Below, piece after piece: positions 54,339 through 62,151 of a stretch of DNA of 64,000 bases. Source of the DNA: JAJPKR01 sp050746125. Its GTDB lineage: Bacteria > Acidobacteriota > Terriglobia > Terriglobales > SCQP01. Within the stretch, counting starts at the first letter, position 1, and each line of letters opens with the position of its first letter. The DNA is taken from contig JBOGKX010000005.1 in the NCBI GenBank assembly GCA_050746125.1, positions 1 through 64,000 on the forward strand, read 5' to 3'. The position numbers and the translations under genes were made by a program. The notes beneath the pieces were generated by a model, which saw nothing but the letters and a program-made list of their open reading frames with translations, searched no databases and was not told where the DNA came from.

Positions 54339-54354
54339 CGTACATCTCGGTACG
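54339..54354. repeat. Inverted repeat between the two direct-repeat copies
   Basis: CGTAC (54339-54343) and GTACG (54350-54354) around ATCTCG. Similar GTAC...GTAC hairpins in intergenic repeats are common in GC-rich bacteria. Confidence 0.45.
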
Positions 54355-54453
54355 CTCAATCGGCCTCGCTCCCGCCGCCTCGCTCTGCTTGCCTCTCGCC
54401 ACGCTCCAATGCCGTTGAAGGGGGCCGGGCGGCGCTCCGGCGGCTAGTTGCGC

Positions 54454-54477
54454 GGTGGGCGTGGCGATAGGCGGCGC
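54454..54477 (+). repeat. 24-base direct repeat, copy 2
   Basis: Exact second copy of 54282-54305. Confidence 0.6.
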
Positions 54478-54569
54478 GGAGCGAGGAGCTAGGGACTCGG
54501 CGCTAGGGACGAGCCGAGGCGGGGGGCGGCGTGCTCGCGGCGCTTGCCGCGCCCGCTGTGCGGAGGAGG

Positions 54570-54926
54570 CTAATGGCGATGGCGGCGGGCACGGCGCTTG
54601 GCGACGCGACGAGGATGGCCAGCGGAGGTGGGCGGGGGCGGGAGCGGTTGGGCCGCTGCCGCAGGTTGGGGCGGCGGAGGCAAGACAGGGGCGGCGGCGG
54701 GGGCGGCGCGAACCTCGCGGACTTCGACGGGGGCGACCGCGGGTGTTTCGCCCGAAGTCTCCGGACGAGCGGGGCGGTGCGCGGAATGTATGTCGGCCCA
54801 GGCGACCCACGCCACGCCCAAGCCGAAGAGGCCATCGGGGACGGCGATCCACCACAACCGCTCGCGCGCTATGACTACCGCCAGCAGGAAAGTAATAGCG
54901 CCGAGCCCAATGATCAACCAGCGCAT
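54570..54926 (-). CDS. Small membrane protein with Pro/Ala-rich tail
   Basis: 118 residues. Two hydrophobic helices (about 3-20, WLIIGLGAITFLLAVVIA, and about 26-44) are followed by a long Ala/Pro-rich and finally Arg/His-rich tail (RRVAKRRARRHRH). No family is recognised. On the minus strand GATAAT lies 17 bases before ATG 54926, with GAG-type ribosome-binding sequence in between, which supports expression. The tail could span periplasm or bind nucleic acid or cell wall; this is not known. Confidence 0.55.
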   Translation of the reverse strand: MRWLIIGLGAITFLLAVVIARERLWWIAVPDGLFGLGVAWVAWADIHSAHRPARPETSGETPAVAPVEVREVRAAPAAAPVLPPPPQPAAAAQPLPPPPTSAGHPRRVAKRRARRHRH

Positions 54927-54987
54927 ACCAGGCTCTCGCTACGATTATCCCCGGCAGGCGGGCCGCGAGTCCACTGCGGGGCCGCGC

Positions 54988-56238
54988 TCAGCGTTTGCCG
55001 GCGAGGCGAAAGCGGACGCGCCACAGCACGTCGCCGTTGTCGCGCGCCAAGGCGGCGAGCATGCCGTCTTCCCACACCAGCACGGCCGGCGCGGTCAGCG
55101 CCGCCGGTTGATCGCCGCTGTAGTCGCGCCACCAGCGGATGCGGCCGTCGGCGGCATCGAGCAGCACGACGGCTTGTCGTCCGAACAAGGCGACGGCGGG
55201 CGCGGGCTGGTCGGCGGGATCGAGCAACGCCATTTGAAACTCGGCGCGCAAATCGCGGCTGAAGGGCAGGTGGCCGTCGGCCAGAGCGACGGCGCTGATG
55301 CGAGTGACGACAGAAGGCGACCAGGCGCCGCGCCCGCTGCCGCCTCCCGCCGCGACCAGCGGCGCGGGCCGCGCGCTTAGCAGCAAGCCGATGGAATCGC
55401 GCAAAAAGAGACGGGCGTGCTCGCCCAGTTGGCGCGCCCAGACCGTGTGGCGGTAGAGGCCGCCGGCCAAGCTCCAAGCGGCACGCTGGCGGCGTTCGAT
55501 CAGAAAGCCGCGTTGATCGGCGAGCGCGCGCGGGAACGATTGCGAGTCGCCGTCGCCGCCGTAGCCGGTGGGGCGAAAGATATCGGAGATGGCGACGAAC
55601 TGGCCGCGGGACGGCGCGTACCAGAGCACGCCGGGGCCGGGGCCGTGAAAGGCGTGCAGGGGATGGTCAAAGACGCGCATTTCTTCCGTGGGGCGGGAAT
55701 CGCCGCCCAATGAAATGGTAAGCAAGCGGCTGCGCTGCAACGAGCTGTCAAGAATCGCCACGCCGTCGTCGGGCAAGGCCAGCATTTCCGGGCCGTCGAA
55801 CTGGCCGAGATGGAAGCTGCACAGACGGTTGCCGGTGGCGGTGGCGCGGATTTCAAGCTCGCGGCGGCGGCGCAAGAAGAGGTAATCGCCAGCCGCCGAG
55901 AGGGCCATCTCTTCGAGGTGCGGGACCAGGAAACACCAGGCCGATTTGCCGTTTTCGGGGCGCGCGCGACAGACACGGTATTGGTGGAAGTGGAGCAGGT
56001 CGTTGATGCCGGCCAAGTAGGAATAAATCACGAGACCGTGGCCGTCGGTCAGCACCGGGCCGTCCATGCGATCGATGCGCCACTGCACGCGACCGGTGGC
56101 AGCGTTGAGGGCCACTCCGTCCTGCGGCAAGTACACCAAGCGCGGCGTTACTACATAGAGGCTTTGCTGGGCGGCGGCCAGGGTGGAAGCCGCGGCTAGC
56201 GCGGCGAGCACCAGGAGCCGGGTGGCTAGAGCGCGCAT
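54988..56238 (-). CDS. Secreted PQQ-like beta-propeller protein
   Basis: 416 residues from ATG 56238; ATG 56247 three codons upstream is also possible. A signal peptide is clear (RLLVLAALAAASTLAAAQ). The mature part has repeated blades of the outer-membrane-assembly/PQQ type: LNAATGRVQWRIDR near the start, LLDAADGRIRWWRDY and LARDNGDVLWRVRF near the end. No catalytic residues are evident. It probably works in the envelope as a binding or assembly protein. It follows the radical SAM gene on the same strand with a gap of about 140 bases. Confidence 0.75.
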   Translation of the reverse strand: MRALATRLLVLAALAAASTLAAAQQSLYVVTPRLVYLPQDGVALNAATGRVQWRIDRMDGPVLTDGHGLVIYSYLAGINDLLHFHQYRVCRARPENGKSAWCFLVPHLEEMALSAAGDYLFLRRRRELEIRATATGNRLCSFHLGQFDGPEMLALPDDGVAILDSSLQRSRLLTISLGGDSRPTEEMRVFDHPLHAFHGPGPGVLWYAPSRGQFVAISDIFRPTGYGGDGDSQSFPRALADQRGFLIERRQRAAWSLAGGLYRHTVWARQLGEHARLFLRDSIGLLLSARPAPLVAAGGGSGRGAWSPSVVTRISAVALADGHLPFSRDLRAEFQMALLDPADQPAPAVALFGRQAVVLLDAADGRIRWWRDYSGDQPAALTAPAVLVWEDGMLAALARDNGDVLWRVRFRLAGKR

Positions 56239-56380
56239 TGCACCCATCCATAGCACGCAGCGCGCGCGGCGGGAGTAGGGGAAAACCTTACACCGCCGAG
56301 CGTGGCGAGAACTGCTGGTCAGTTTAGTCCCGGAGGCCGCGCACGCCAAGCGGCCGGCGGGTTGGGCGCAACGCCCGGCG

Positions 56381-57349
56381 TCAGCGGCCGCTCCACAGGC
56401 CGGCGAGCGCGCGCGAGGCCTGCAAGAATGCGCCGACGCGCACGCCAATGGGCAGACGATGAGAGGTGATCGCTTCCAGGCCCATCGAGGCGATGCAGCC
56501 GCAGCGCGAACAATCGGGATCGCCGCCGAACTGGCAGGGCGTGACGATCGTGTGCAAATCGGCGGAGCGAATCTCGGTGAGCTGGGCAAAGGCGCATTTG
56601 CGCGGCGAGTCGGGGGGATGGCGAAAGGCCTCGATCAGTCCTTGGCGCATGTCGAGCTTGGGGTAGATCGCGCGCAGGCGAAGCAGTTCGTCGATGATCC
56701 AGGTGCGCTCGCCCGCGGTCGGCGTTTCGGCCAACTCCGCGCCGCGCTGCGGGGTGAAGATGCTCATCCAAATCTTTTTCACGTCGGCATTGGCCGTCCA
56801 AAAGGCGACGAAGGCTTCGAGATCGCCGCGACGGGCCAGCATCTGGCGCGTAATCGTGCAGTGCACCACGACGTGCTGGCCGCGAATGTTGGCCAGCACG
56901 CGCTCGTAAGTGGCCGGCTTGCGGCGGGCGTCGTGCTCCGGCTGCAAGCCGTCGATCGAGACCACCAACTCGAAGTTCTTCAATTCGGCCCAGGCCGGCG
57001 AAGGGGGACGAAAGGCGCTGGTGACGACCTGGACGAAAATGCCGCGGGCGAGCAACTGCGGCACCAGGGACTCGACTTCGCGATAGCGGACCAGGGGATC
57101 GCCGCCGACCAGGGAGACATGCAGCGGCCGCAAGCCCTCGACCAGCGCCATCGCGCGCCGCACCAACTCCTCGCCCTTGTAGTCGGCGACGTCGCGCAGA
57201 GTGCGCTCCCCGCCGAGGTGCTGGTCGTCGTAGGCGTAGCAGCCCGGGCAGCGCAGCGGACATTCCTTGGTGATTTCGATGGAAAGGGCCGGCTTTCGCC
57301 CCTGCAGAATGCGCCCCCAGGCGCGCCAAATATCTTGCGTTGCAATCAT
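56381..57349 (-). CDS. Radical SAM protein with C-terminal cysteine cluster
   Basis: 322 residues; AAGG lies just before ATG 57349. The radical SAM [4Fe-4S] motif C-x3-C-x2-C is in ITKECPLRCPGCYAY near residue 30. SLVGGDPLVRYRE supplies the GGE-like SAM-binding motif (GGD here). Near residue 270 a second set, CQFGGDPDCSRCGC, with an upstream Cys in RKCAFAQ, suggests an auxiliary SPASM-like cluster. The substrate is unknown. Auxiliary-cluster enzymes often modify peptides or proteins, and a small unknown protein is encoded directly upstream. Confidence 0.83.
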   Translation of the reverse strand: MIATQDIWRAWGRILQGRKPALSIEITKECPLRCPGCYAYDDQHLGGERTLRDVADYKGEELVRRAMALVEGLRPLHVSLVGGDPLVRYREVESLVPQLLARGIFVQVVTSAFRPPSPAWAELKNFELVVSIDGLQPEHDARRKPATYERVLANIRGQHVVVHCTITRQMLARRGDLEAFVAFWTANADVKKIWMSIFTPQRGAELAETPTAGERTWIIDELLRLRAIYPKLDMRQGLIEAFRHPPDSPRKCAFAQLTEIRSADLHTIVTPCQFGGDPDCSRCGCIASMGLEAITSHRLPIGVRVGAFLQASRALAGLWSGR

Positions 57350-57463
57350 GCCTTGCTCTCTCTTCGCAGCGACAGCAGACGCCGAGCCGCCATGCGCCGC
57401 TCGGCAAGATGGGATCGCCGCCCAAGGCGCGCGATTCCGATCGGAACAGGGCGCCGAGAAGAG

Positions 57464-57718
57464 CTAACAGAGCAGCGGAGCGGCGGGCGGCGTCACGACT
57501 CCGCTGGCGCCGCTTGCCCCGAGCGGGGGCGGAATGCCGAGAGGGCGGAGTCCCAAGCCGCCGGCGAAGGCCGCCGCAACGCGGGGCAAAATGGCGCGGC
57601 CATTGCGCAGCGCGCCGCGGGGCAACGACAGCGCCGGGGAAATCAAGATTGCCGCCAGCAGCGCGGCGCACGCCACGGCGATGAGGATCAACGCGGTACG
57701 GGACGAAAGAACGGTCAC
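57464..57718 (-). CDS. Possible small hydrophobic-leader protein
   Basis: 84 residues from GTG 57718. A hydrophobic N-terminal segment (about 8-30, LILIAVACAALLAAILI) is followed by a Gly/Pro/Ala-rich part that ends in Cys (PPAAPLLC). GATAAT lies 11 bases before the GTG on the minus strand. It sits between a methyltransferase and a radical SAM gene on the same strand. No family is recognised and it may not be a real gene. A role as a modified peptide precursor is only a guess. Confidence 0.4.
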   Translation of the reverse strand: MTVLSSRTALILIAVACAALLAAILISPALSLPRGALRNGRAILPRVAAAFAGGLGLRPLGIPPPLGASGASGVVTPPAAPLLC

Positions 57719-57755
57719 AAGCCTGCTTAATTATCTCACCGCCGGACTGCGGTGC

Positions 57756-58583
57756 TTAGGCGACCTGGGCCAGAAGTTCGATGGGCGCAAGCTGGTTTGC
57801 CTCCAGCATGGCCAGCATGTTTTGCACCATCACGGGCGTCCGCTCTCCCATGAGCAGATGCAAGTCTAAGGCTGGCGAACCTTGCGTCGCCCGCGCCGCC
57901 ATCATGCGCTTGGTGAATTCGATGGCTTCGGCGCGGCGATCGGTCTCGCGCACCACGTTAAAGCCCGCCGCTTCCAGCGCGGCGCGGTAGGCAGCGGGAA
58001 TAGCGACGAAGCTGGCATCCTCGCTGGCCGCCCAAGGAACCGGATAGCGGAGATCGCCGTCGCCGGTGCGCATGAGATCGAAGATCGCGAACAAGGCTTG
58101 CGGCTTGAGCAGGCGGCGCACGGCGCGGAACAAGCGCGGCTTGTCGTCCACGTTCATGCCCACGTGAATCATGACGGCGCGGTCGAAACTGGCGGGAGGC
58201 AAGGGCGGCGCCAGGGCGCTGGCGTGCTGAAACTCCACGGTCGCGGCCAGCTTGGTCATCTCGGTCAGGCGGCGCGCCACGGCCACGAACTCTTCGGTTA
58301 GATCGATGCCGGTGACGCGGCAGCGGTGCTCCGCGGCGAAGAGGCGCGCCGGTCCGCCGATGCCGCTGCCGACGTCGAGCAGACGCAGGCCGGGGCGCAA
58401 CTCGAGCGCCCTCCCCAGCGCCTCGGCGGCTTCGAGGCCGCAAACATGAAACTCGTCGAGGGGCGCCAGATCGCGGGGCATCAGGCGCGCGGGATCCTTG
58501 CCGACCGCCGGCAGCGCCTTCAAAATTGCGATCCAAAGCTGACCGTTGGAATAGTGGTTCGCCACCCGAGATTCGACGTTCAT
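57756..58583 (-). CDS. SAM-dependent methyltransferase
   Basis: 275 residues; AGGAG lies about 11 bases before ATG 58583. The SAM-binding fold shows motif I LLDVGSGIGGPARLF near residue 69, VTGIDLTEEFVAVAR (motif II), and FDRAVMIHVGMNV with LLKPQALFAIFDLM. The pattern is that of small-molecule methyltransferases of the sarcosine/dimethylglycine or UbiE-like type, with an unusual N-terminal start (VESRVANHYSNGQL). Its substrate cannot be told. It lies 42 bases after the hydroxyacyl-CoA dehydrogenase gene. Confidence 0.85.
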   Translation of the reverse strand: MNVESRVANHYSNGQLWIAILKALPAVGKDPARLMPRDLAPLDEFHVCGLEAAEALGRALELRPGLRLLDVGSGIGGPARLFAAEHRCRVTGIDLTEEFVAVARRLTEMTKLAATVEFQHASALAPPLPPASFDRAVMIHVGMNVDDKPRLFRAVRRLLKPQALFAIFDLMRTGDGDLRYPVPWAASEDASFVAIPAAYRAALEAAGFNVVRETDRRAEAIEFTKRMMAARATQGSPALDLHLLMGERTPVMVQNMLAMLEANQLAPIELLAQVA

Positions 58584-58625
58584 TTTCGCGCGCTCCTTTC
58601 TCGCGGCGAAGGATGGGATGCCGGC

Positions 58626-59486
58626 CTAGGCGTGGTCGTAACGATAGAAACCGCGGCCGGTCTTGCGGCCCAGCCAGCCGGCGGCGACCATTTGCCGCAG
58701 CAAGGGGCAAGCCCGGTACTTGCTGTCGTTAAAGCCGCCATACAAAACTTCCATAATGTCGAGGCAGACGTCAAGACCGATGAAATCGGCGAGGGTCAGC
58801 GGTCCCATGGGATGATTCATGCCGAGTTTCATGACTTGGTCGACGGCTTCCGCCGATGCCACTCCCTCCATCACGCAGTAGATCGCCTCGTTGATCATCG
58901 GCATCAAGACCCGATTGGAGACGAAGCCGGGAAAATCGCGGGCCTCGACGGCAGTCTTTTCCAGGCGCTGCGCCAACTCGCGCACGGCGGCGCAGGTTTC
59001 CTCGGCGGTGGCCAGGCCGCGCACGACCTCGACCAACGGCATCACCGGCACGGGGTTCATGAAGTGCATGCCGATGAAGCGCTCGGGGCGGTTGGTGTGG
59101 GCGGCCAGCTCGGTGATCGACAGCGAGGAGGTGTTGGTGGCGAAGATGCAGCGCTCCGGCGCCAGGCCGTCGAGTTGCCGGAAGAGAGCGGCCTTGAGCT
59201 CGCGGCGCTCGGGAATGGCCTCGATGACCAGGTCGGCGGCGGCGGCTTCGGCGAGCTCGGTCGTGGAGCGCACGCGGCCCAGCGCCTGGCGCGCCTGCTC
59301 GCCGGTGAGCTTGTCTTTTTTGACCTCGCGCTCGAGGTTGCGTTCGATGGCGGCGCGGGCGCGCGCGGCCAGCGCCTCGCTCGTCTCGCACAGCTTCACG
59401 TCGAAGCCATGGCGCGCCAGTACGTGGACGATGCCGCTGCCCATCGTGCCGCCCCCGACCACGCTGACCTTGCGGATTTCGCTCAT
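58626..59486 (-). CDS. 3-hydroxyacyl-CoA (3-hydroxybutyryl-CoA) dehydrogenase
   Basis: 286 residues starting MSEIRKVSVVGGGTMGSG, the NAD-binding motif at about 11-18. FATNTSSLSITELA and GMHFMNPVPVMPLVEVV hold the conserved Ser and catalytic His, followed by DFPGFVSNRVLMPMINEA. Length and motifs match FadB2/Hbd-type monofunctional enzymes that interconvert 3-hydroxyacyl-CoA and acetoacetyl-CoA. It is eight bases after the thiolase gene, so the two act together in C4 metabolism or beta-oxidation. Confidence 0.93.
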   Translation of the reverse strand: MSEIRKVSVVGGGTMGSGIVHVLARHGFDVKLCETSEALAARARAAIERNLEREVKKDKLTGEQARQALGRVRSTTELAEAAAADLVIEAIPERRELKAALFRQLDGLAPERCIFATNTSSLSITELAAHTNRPERFIGMHFMNPVPVMPLVEVVRGLATAEETCAAVRELAQRLEKTAVEARDFPGFVSNRVLMPMINEAIYCVMEGVASAEAVDQVMKLGMNHPMGPLTLADFIGLDVCLDIMEVLYGGFNDSKYRACPLLRQMVAAGWLGRKTGRGFYRYDHA

Positions 59487-59494
59487 GCCGGGCT

Positions 59495-60673
59495 CTAGCG
59501 CTCGACGGCCAGGCCGAAGGCGTTGCCGCCGCCCAGGCAGAGGGCGGCGATGCCGCGGCGGGCGTTGCGGCGCTTCATTTCGTAGAGCAGCGTCACCAAG
59601 ACACGCGCGCCGCTGGCGCCGATCGGGTGGCCGAGGGCCACGGCGCCGCCGTTGACATTGACGCGCGCGGCATCGAGTCCCAGCTCGCGGATCAAGGCCA
59701 CCGCCTGAGCGGCGAAGGCTTCGTTGATCTCGTAGAGATCCACGTCTGCCGGCTTCCAGCCGGTCTTCTTCCAAAGCTTGCGGACGGCCTCGACCGGCGC
59801 CATCATCACCCACTGCGGCTCGAGGCCGCTGGTGGCTTGGGCGACGATGCGCGCCATGGGCTCGCGCTCCAGTTCGCCGGCGCGGCGGGCACTGGTAACG
59901 ACCACGGCGGCGGCGCCGTCATTGACGCCGGGGGCGTTGCCGGCGGTCACGGTGCCGTCTTTCTTGAAGGCCGGCTTCAGCTTGCGCAGCGCCTCGAGGC
60001 TAGTGTCTTCGCGCGGACCTTCGTCGCGGCTGACGACGAGCGGCTCGCCTTTTTTCTGCGGCACCTCGACGGGCACGATCTGGGCGCTGAAGCGGCATTC
60101 CTTCATGGCGGTGACGGCGCGGCGATGGCTCTCGAGGGCGTAGGCGTCTTGCTCCTCGCGCGTGACGTGGTACTTGTCGCTGACCAGTTCCGCGGTTTGG
60201 CCCATGTGGTAGTCGTTGTATACGTCCCACAGGCCGTCGTGGATCATCGAGTCGATCATCTCGACCGTGCCCATCTTGTAGCCCAGGCGGGCGCCAGGCA
60301 GGAGGTACGGGCAGTTGGACATGGATTCCATGCCGCCGGCGACGACGATCTCGGAGTCGCCGAGCATGACCGCTTGCGCCGCCAGCCCCACCGCCTTAAG
60401 TCCCGAGCCGCAAACTTTGTTGATGGTGACCGCGCCGACGTGCGGGCTGAGGCCGCCGAAAAGCGCGGCCTGACGGGCCGGATTTTGCCCCAGCCCGGCC
60501 TGCACCACGTTGCCCATGATGCATTCGTCAATTTGCTTCGGCTCCAGCCCGGCCCGTTGGACCGCCTCCCGCACCGCGACCGCGCCCAATTGCGTGGCCG
60601 AGAGCGGCGTCAAGCCGCCCAGAAACCGGCCCACCGGGGTACGCGCGGCCGAGAGAATCACCGCCTCTTCCAT
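59495..60673 (-). CDS. Acetyl-CoA acetyltransferase (thiolase)
   Basis: 392 residues; GAGGTGGG precedes ATG 60673. Thiolase catalytic residues are all visible: Cys88 in NKVCGSGLK, His in GHPIGASGAR and Cys in AALCLGGGNAFG. The N-terminal EEAVILSAARTPVGRF is standard. It condenses or cleaves acetoacetyl-CoA (or longer 3-ketoacyl-CoA). It is the first gene of a unit with the hydroxyacyl-CoA dehydrogenase and possibly the methyltransferase. Confidence 0.94.
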   Translation of the reverse strand: MEEAVILSAARTPVGRFLGGLTPLSATQLGAVAVREAVQRAGLEPKQIDECIMGNVVQAGLGQNPARQAALFGGLSPHVGAVTINKVCGSGLKAVGLAAQAVMLGDSEIVVAGGMESMSNCPYLLPGARLGYKMGTVEMIDSMIHDGLWDVYNDYHMGQTAELVSDKYHVTREEQDAYALESHRRAVTAMKECRFSAQIVPVEVPQKKGEPLVVSRDEGPREDTSLEALRKLKPAFKKDGTVTAGNAPGVNDGAAAVVVTSARRAGELEREPMARIVAQATSGLEPQWVMMAPVEAVRKLWKKTGWKPADVDLYEINEAFAAQAVALIRELGLDAARVNVNGGAVALGHPIGASGARVLVTLLYEMKRRNARRGIAALCLGGGNAFGLAVER

Positions 60674-60690
60674 TTCCCACCTCTACTGTA

Positions 60691-60696
60691 AGTATA
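60691..60696 (-). promoter_or_regulatory. -10 element of the thiolase operon
   Basis: TATACT on the minus strand, 17 bases before the ATG. A Shine-Dalgarno-like GAGGTGGG lies in between, so this is a conventional short-leader promoter. Confidence 0.5.
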
Positions 60697-60737
60697 GAAT
60701 CCGGGCGGCAAACGCCGGCTTTCCGGCCAGCCGGTAA

Positions 60738-61124
60738 TCAGTTCGCGGCCATGTGCACGGCGACGATGGCGAGAATGCCTCCCGCCGCCAGCGTCGCCAC
60801 GGCGACCACGAGCGCCGCCAGGTGCGCGCGCAGGCTGGAAAGGACGCGCCCGGCGGCACGGCGCAGCTCGGCATCGCCGCGCCAAGCGTGCTGGAGCATG
60901 CCGGAACCGGCTACCAGCGCCAGCAAGGGAAGCGCGACGAGCAGCACCCAAAGACCGACGCCGGGCCGCGCCGCATACCAGGCGACGACGCGCCCGGCGG
61001 CATGAGCCGGCTCGTATGGCGGCGGCTGCAAATTGCGAGCGAAGAGCGCGGCCATGAAGAGGCTGGCAGGCAGGATGAGCGCCAGTTCCGCGGCGGCGAG
61101 CGCGCACGGCATGCGTCGTTTCAT
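60738..61124 (-). CDS. Small membrane protein of unknown function
   Basis: 128 residues from ATG 61124. Three hydrophobic helices are visible (about 9-30, 55-80 and 103-125), the middle one GVGLWVLLVALPLLALVAGSG. No family is recognised. A perfect palindrome lies six bases before the start, so it is probably a regulated gene. The protein resembles small integral membrane proteins of repressor-controlled units only in its size and context. Confidence 0.6.
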   Translation of the reverse strand: MKRRMPCALAAAELALILPASLFMAALFARNLQPPPYEPAHAAGRVVAWYAARPGVGLWVLLVALPLLALVAGSGMLQHAWRGDAELRRAAGRVLSSLRAHLAALVVAVATLAAGGILAIVAVHMAAN

Positions 61125-61129
61125 AAAAG

Positions 61130-61146
61130 ACTTTGTACTACAAAGT
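61130..61146. promoter_or_regulatory. Perfect 17-base palindrome, candidate repressor operator
   Basis: ACTTTGTA-C-TACAAAGT. It lies six bases before ATG 61124 (minus strand), where a leaderless promoter would have its -10. The shape suggests a dimeric winged-helix repressor (PadR or BlaI/MecI type). That type assignment is inference; no such gene is adjacent. Confidence 0.6.
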
Positions 61147-61306
61147 ATGCGCGAGCGCAAGCGGTGGCATTCCCGCCTATAAGCGGTGCTACCCGGTTCC
61201 CGCTCGCCGAGCCCATGCCTCTTTTGAGCGGGCGGATCGCGAAGTTCCACGCGCGAGAGGCTGGCGAGGCGGCGCAAGCGAGACCGGGCCGGGCGAGCGG
61301 CGATGT

Positions 61307-61312
61307 TACACT
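61307..61312 (+). promoter_or_regulatory. -10 hexamer of a probable leaderless promoter (RNA methyltransferase)
   Basis: TACACT ends six bases before ATG 61319, with no Shine-Dalgarno. Confidence 0.6.
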
Positions 61313-61318
61313 CCGCTG

Positions 61319-62131
61319 ATGCCGCAGGCAGGGGAAAAGACGGCCAGCGCAGCGCTCCTGAAGCGCTTTCGGCAAGCATTTCGCGGCGAAGCGGAGGAAG
61401 GCGGCGAGCGGCTGATACCGCTCGAAGGCGTGCGGCTGATCGCCGAGGCGTTGCGCAGCGGAGCGCGAATCGAGGCGGCGCTGTTCAGCGAGACGGGCGC
61501 GGCGCGGCACGGGGCCAAGCTGCGGCCGCAATTTTCAAAGCACGCGGAGATCGCGGTGACGGGCGACGAGGCCTTTCGCGCCGCCATGGACGTCGAGCAT
61601 CCGCAAGGAGTGGCGGCCCTGGCGCGCTGGCGGGCGGCGGAGTTGGAAGCGATGATGGCGCCGGAAGGCGGGACGCCGGCGCTGGTGGTGGCGGCGGCGC
61701 TGCAAGATCCCGGCAACCTGGGCACGCTGGTGCGCGCCGCCGACGCTTTCGGCGCGACCGGCGTGGCGGCGCTGAGCGAGAGCGTGGGCCCGTTTCATCC
61801 CAAGGCGATTCGCGCCAGCGCCGGATCGCTGTTTCACCTGCCCGTCGCGGAAAAGATCGAGCCGGCCGCGCTGGTCGAAGCCTGCCGGCGGCACGGGGTG
61901 GCGATCCTGGCCGGGGCGTCGCGGGGCAAAACCGAGCTGCCGCACGCCGACCTGCGGGGCCCGGTGTGCGTGGTGATCGGGCAGGAAGCCGGCGGCGTGC
62001 CGCGCGCCTTGCAGCGGGCGGCGACGGCGACGGTGACAATCCCCATGCGCCCCGAGACCGAGTCGTTGAACGCGGGCGTAGCCGGGGCGATCATTCTCTA
62101 TGAAGCCCTGCGGCAGCGCACGGCGAGCTGA
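61319..62131 (+). CDS. TrmH/SpoU-family RNA 2'-O-methyltransferase
   Basis: 270 residues. The N-terminal substrate-binding domain (IPLEGVRLIAEALRSGARIE) is followed by the SPOUT knot: motif 1 QDPGNLGTLVRAADAFGATG, motif 2 CVVIGQEAGGVPRAL and motif 3 IPMRPETESLNAGVAGAI. It should methylate a ribose in rRNA or tRNA using SAM. The particular site is not predictable. rarA follows 20 bases downstream. Confidence 0.93.
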   Translation: MPQAGEKTASAALLKRFRQAFRGEAEEGGERLIPLEGVRLIAEALRSGARIEAALFSETGAARHGAKLRPQFSKHAEIAVTGDEAFRAAMDVEHPQGVAALARWRAAELEAMMAPEGGTPALVVAAALQDPGNLGTLVRAADAFGATGVAALSESVGPFHPKAIRASAGSLFHLPVAEKIEPAALVEACRRHGVAILAGASRGKTELPHADLRGPVCVVIGQEAGGVPRALQRAATATVTIPMRPETESLNAGVAGAIILYEALRQRTAS

Positions 62132-62151
62132 ACCGCTGGCGGAGTTTTCCG

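Larger units (their letters stand above)
54249..54569. other. Repeat-containing intergenic region
   Basis: About 320 bases with no gene recognised. It contains an exact 24-base direct repeat (54282-54305 and 54454-54477, 172 bases apart) and, between the copies, an inverted repeat CGTAC-ATCTCG-GTACG (54339-54354). Confidence 0.55.
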
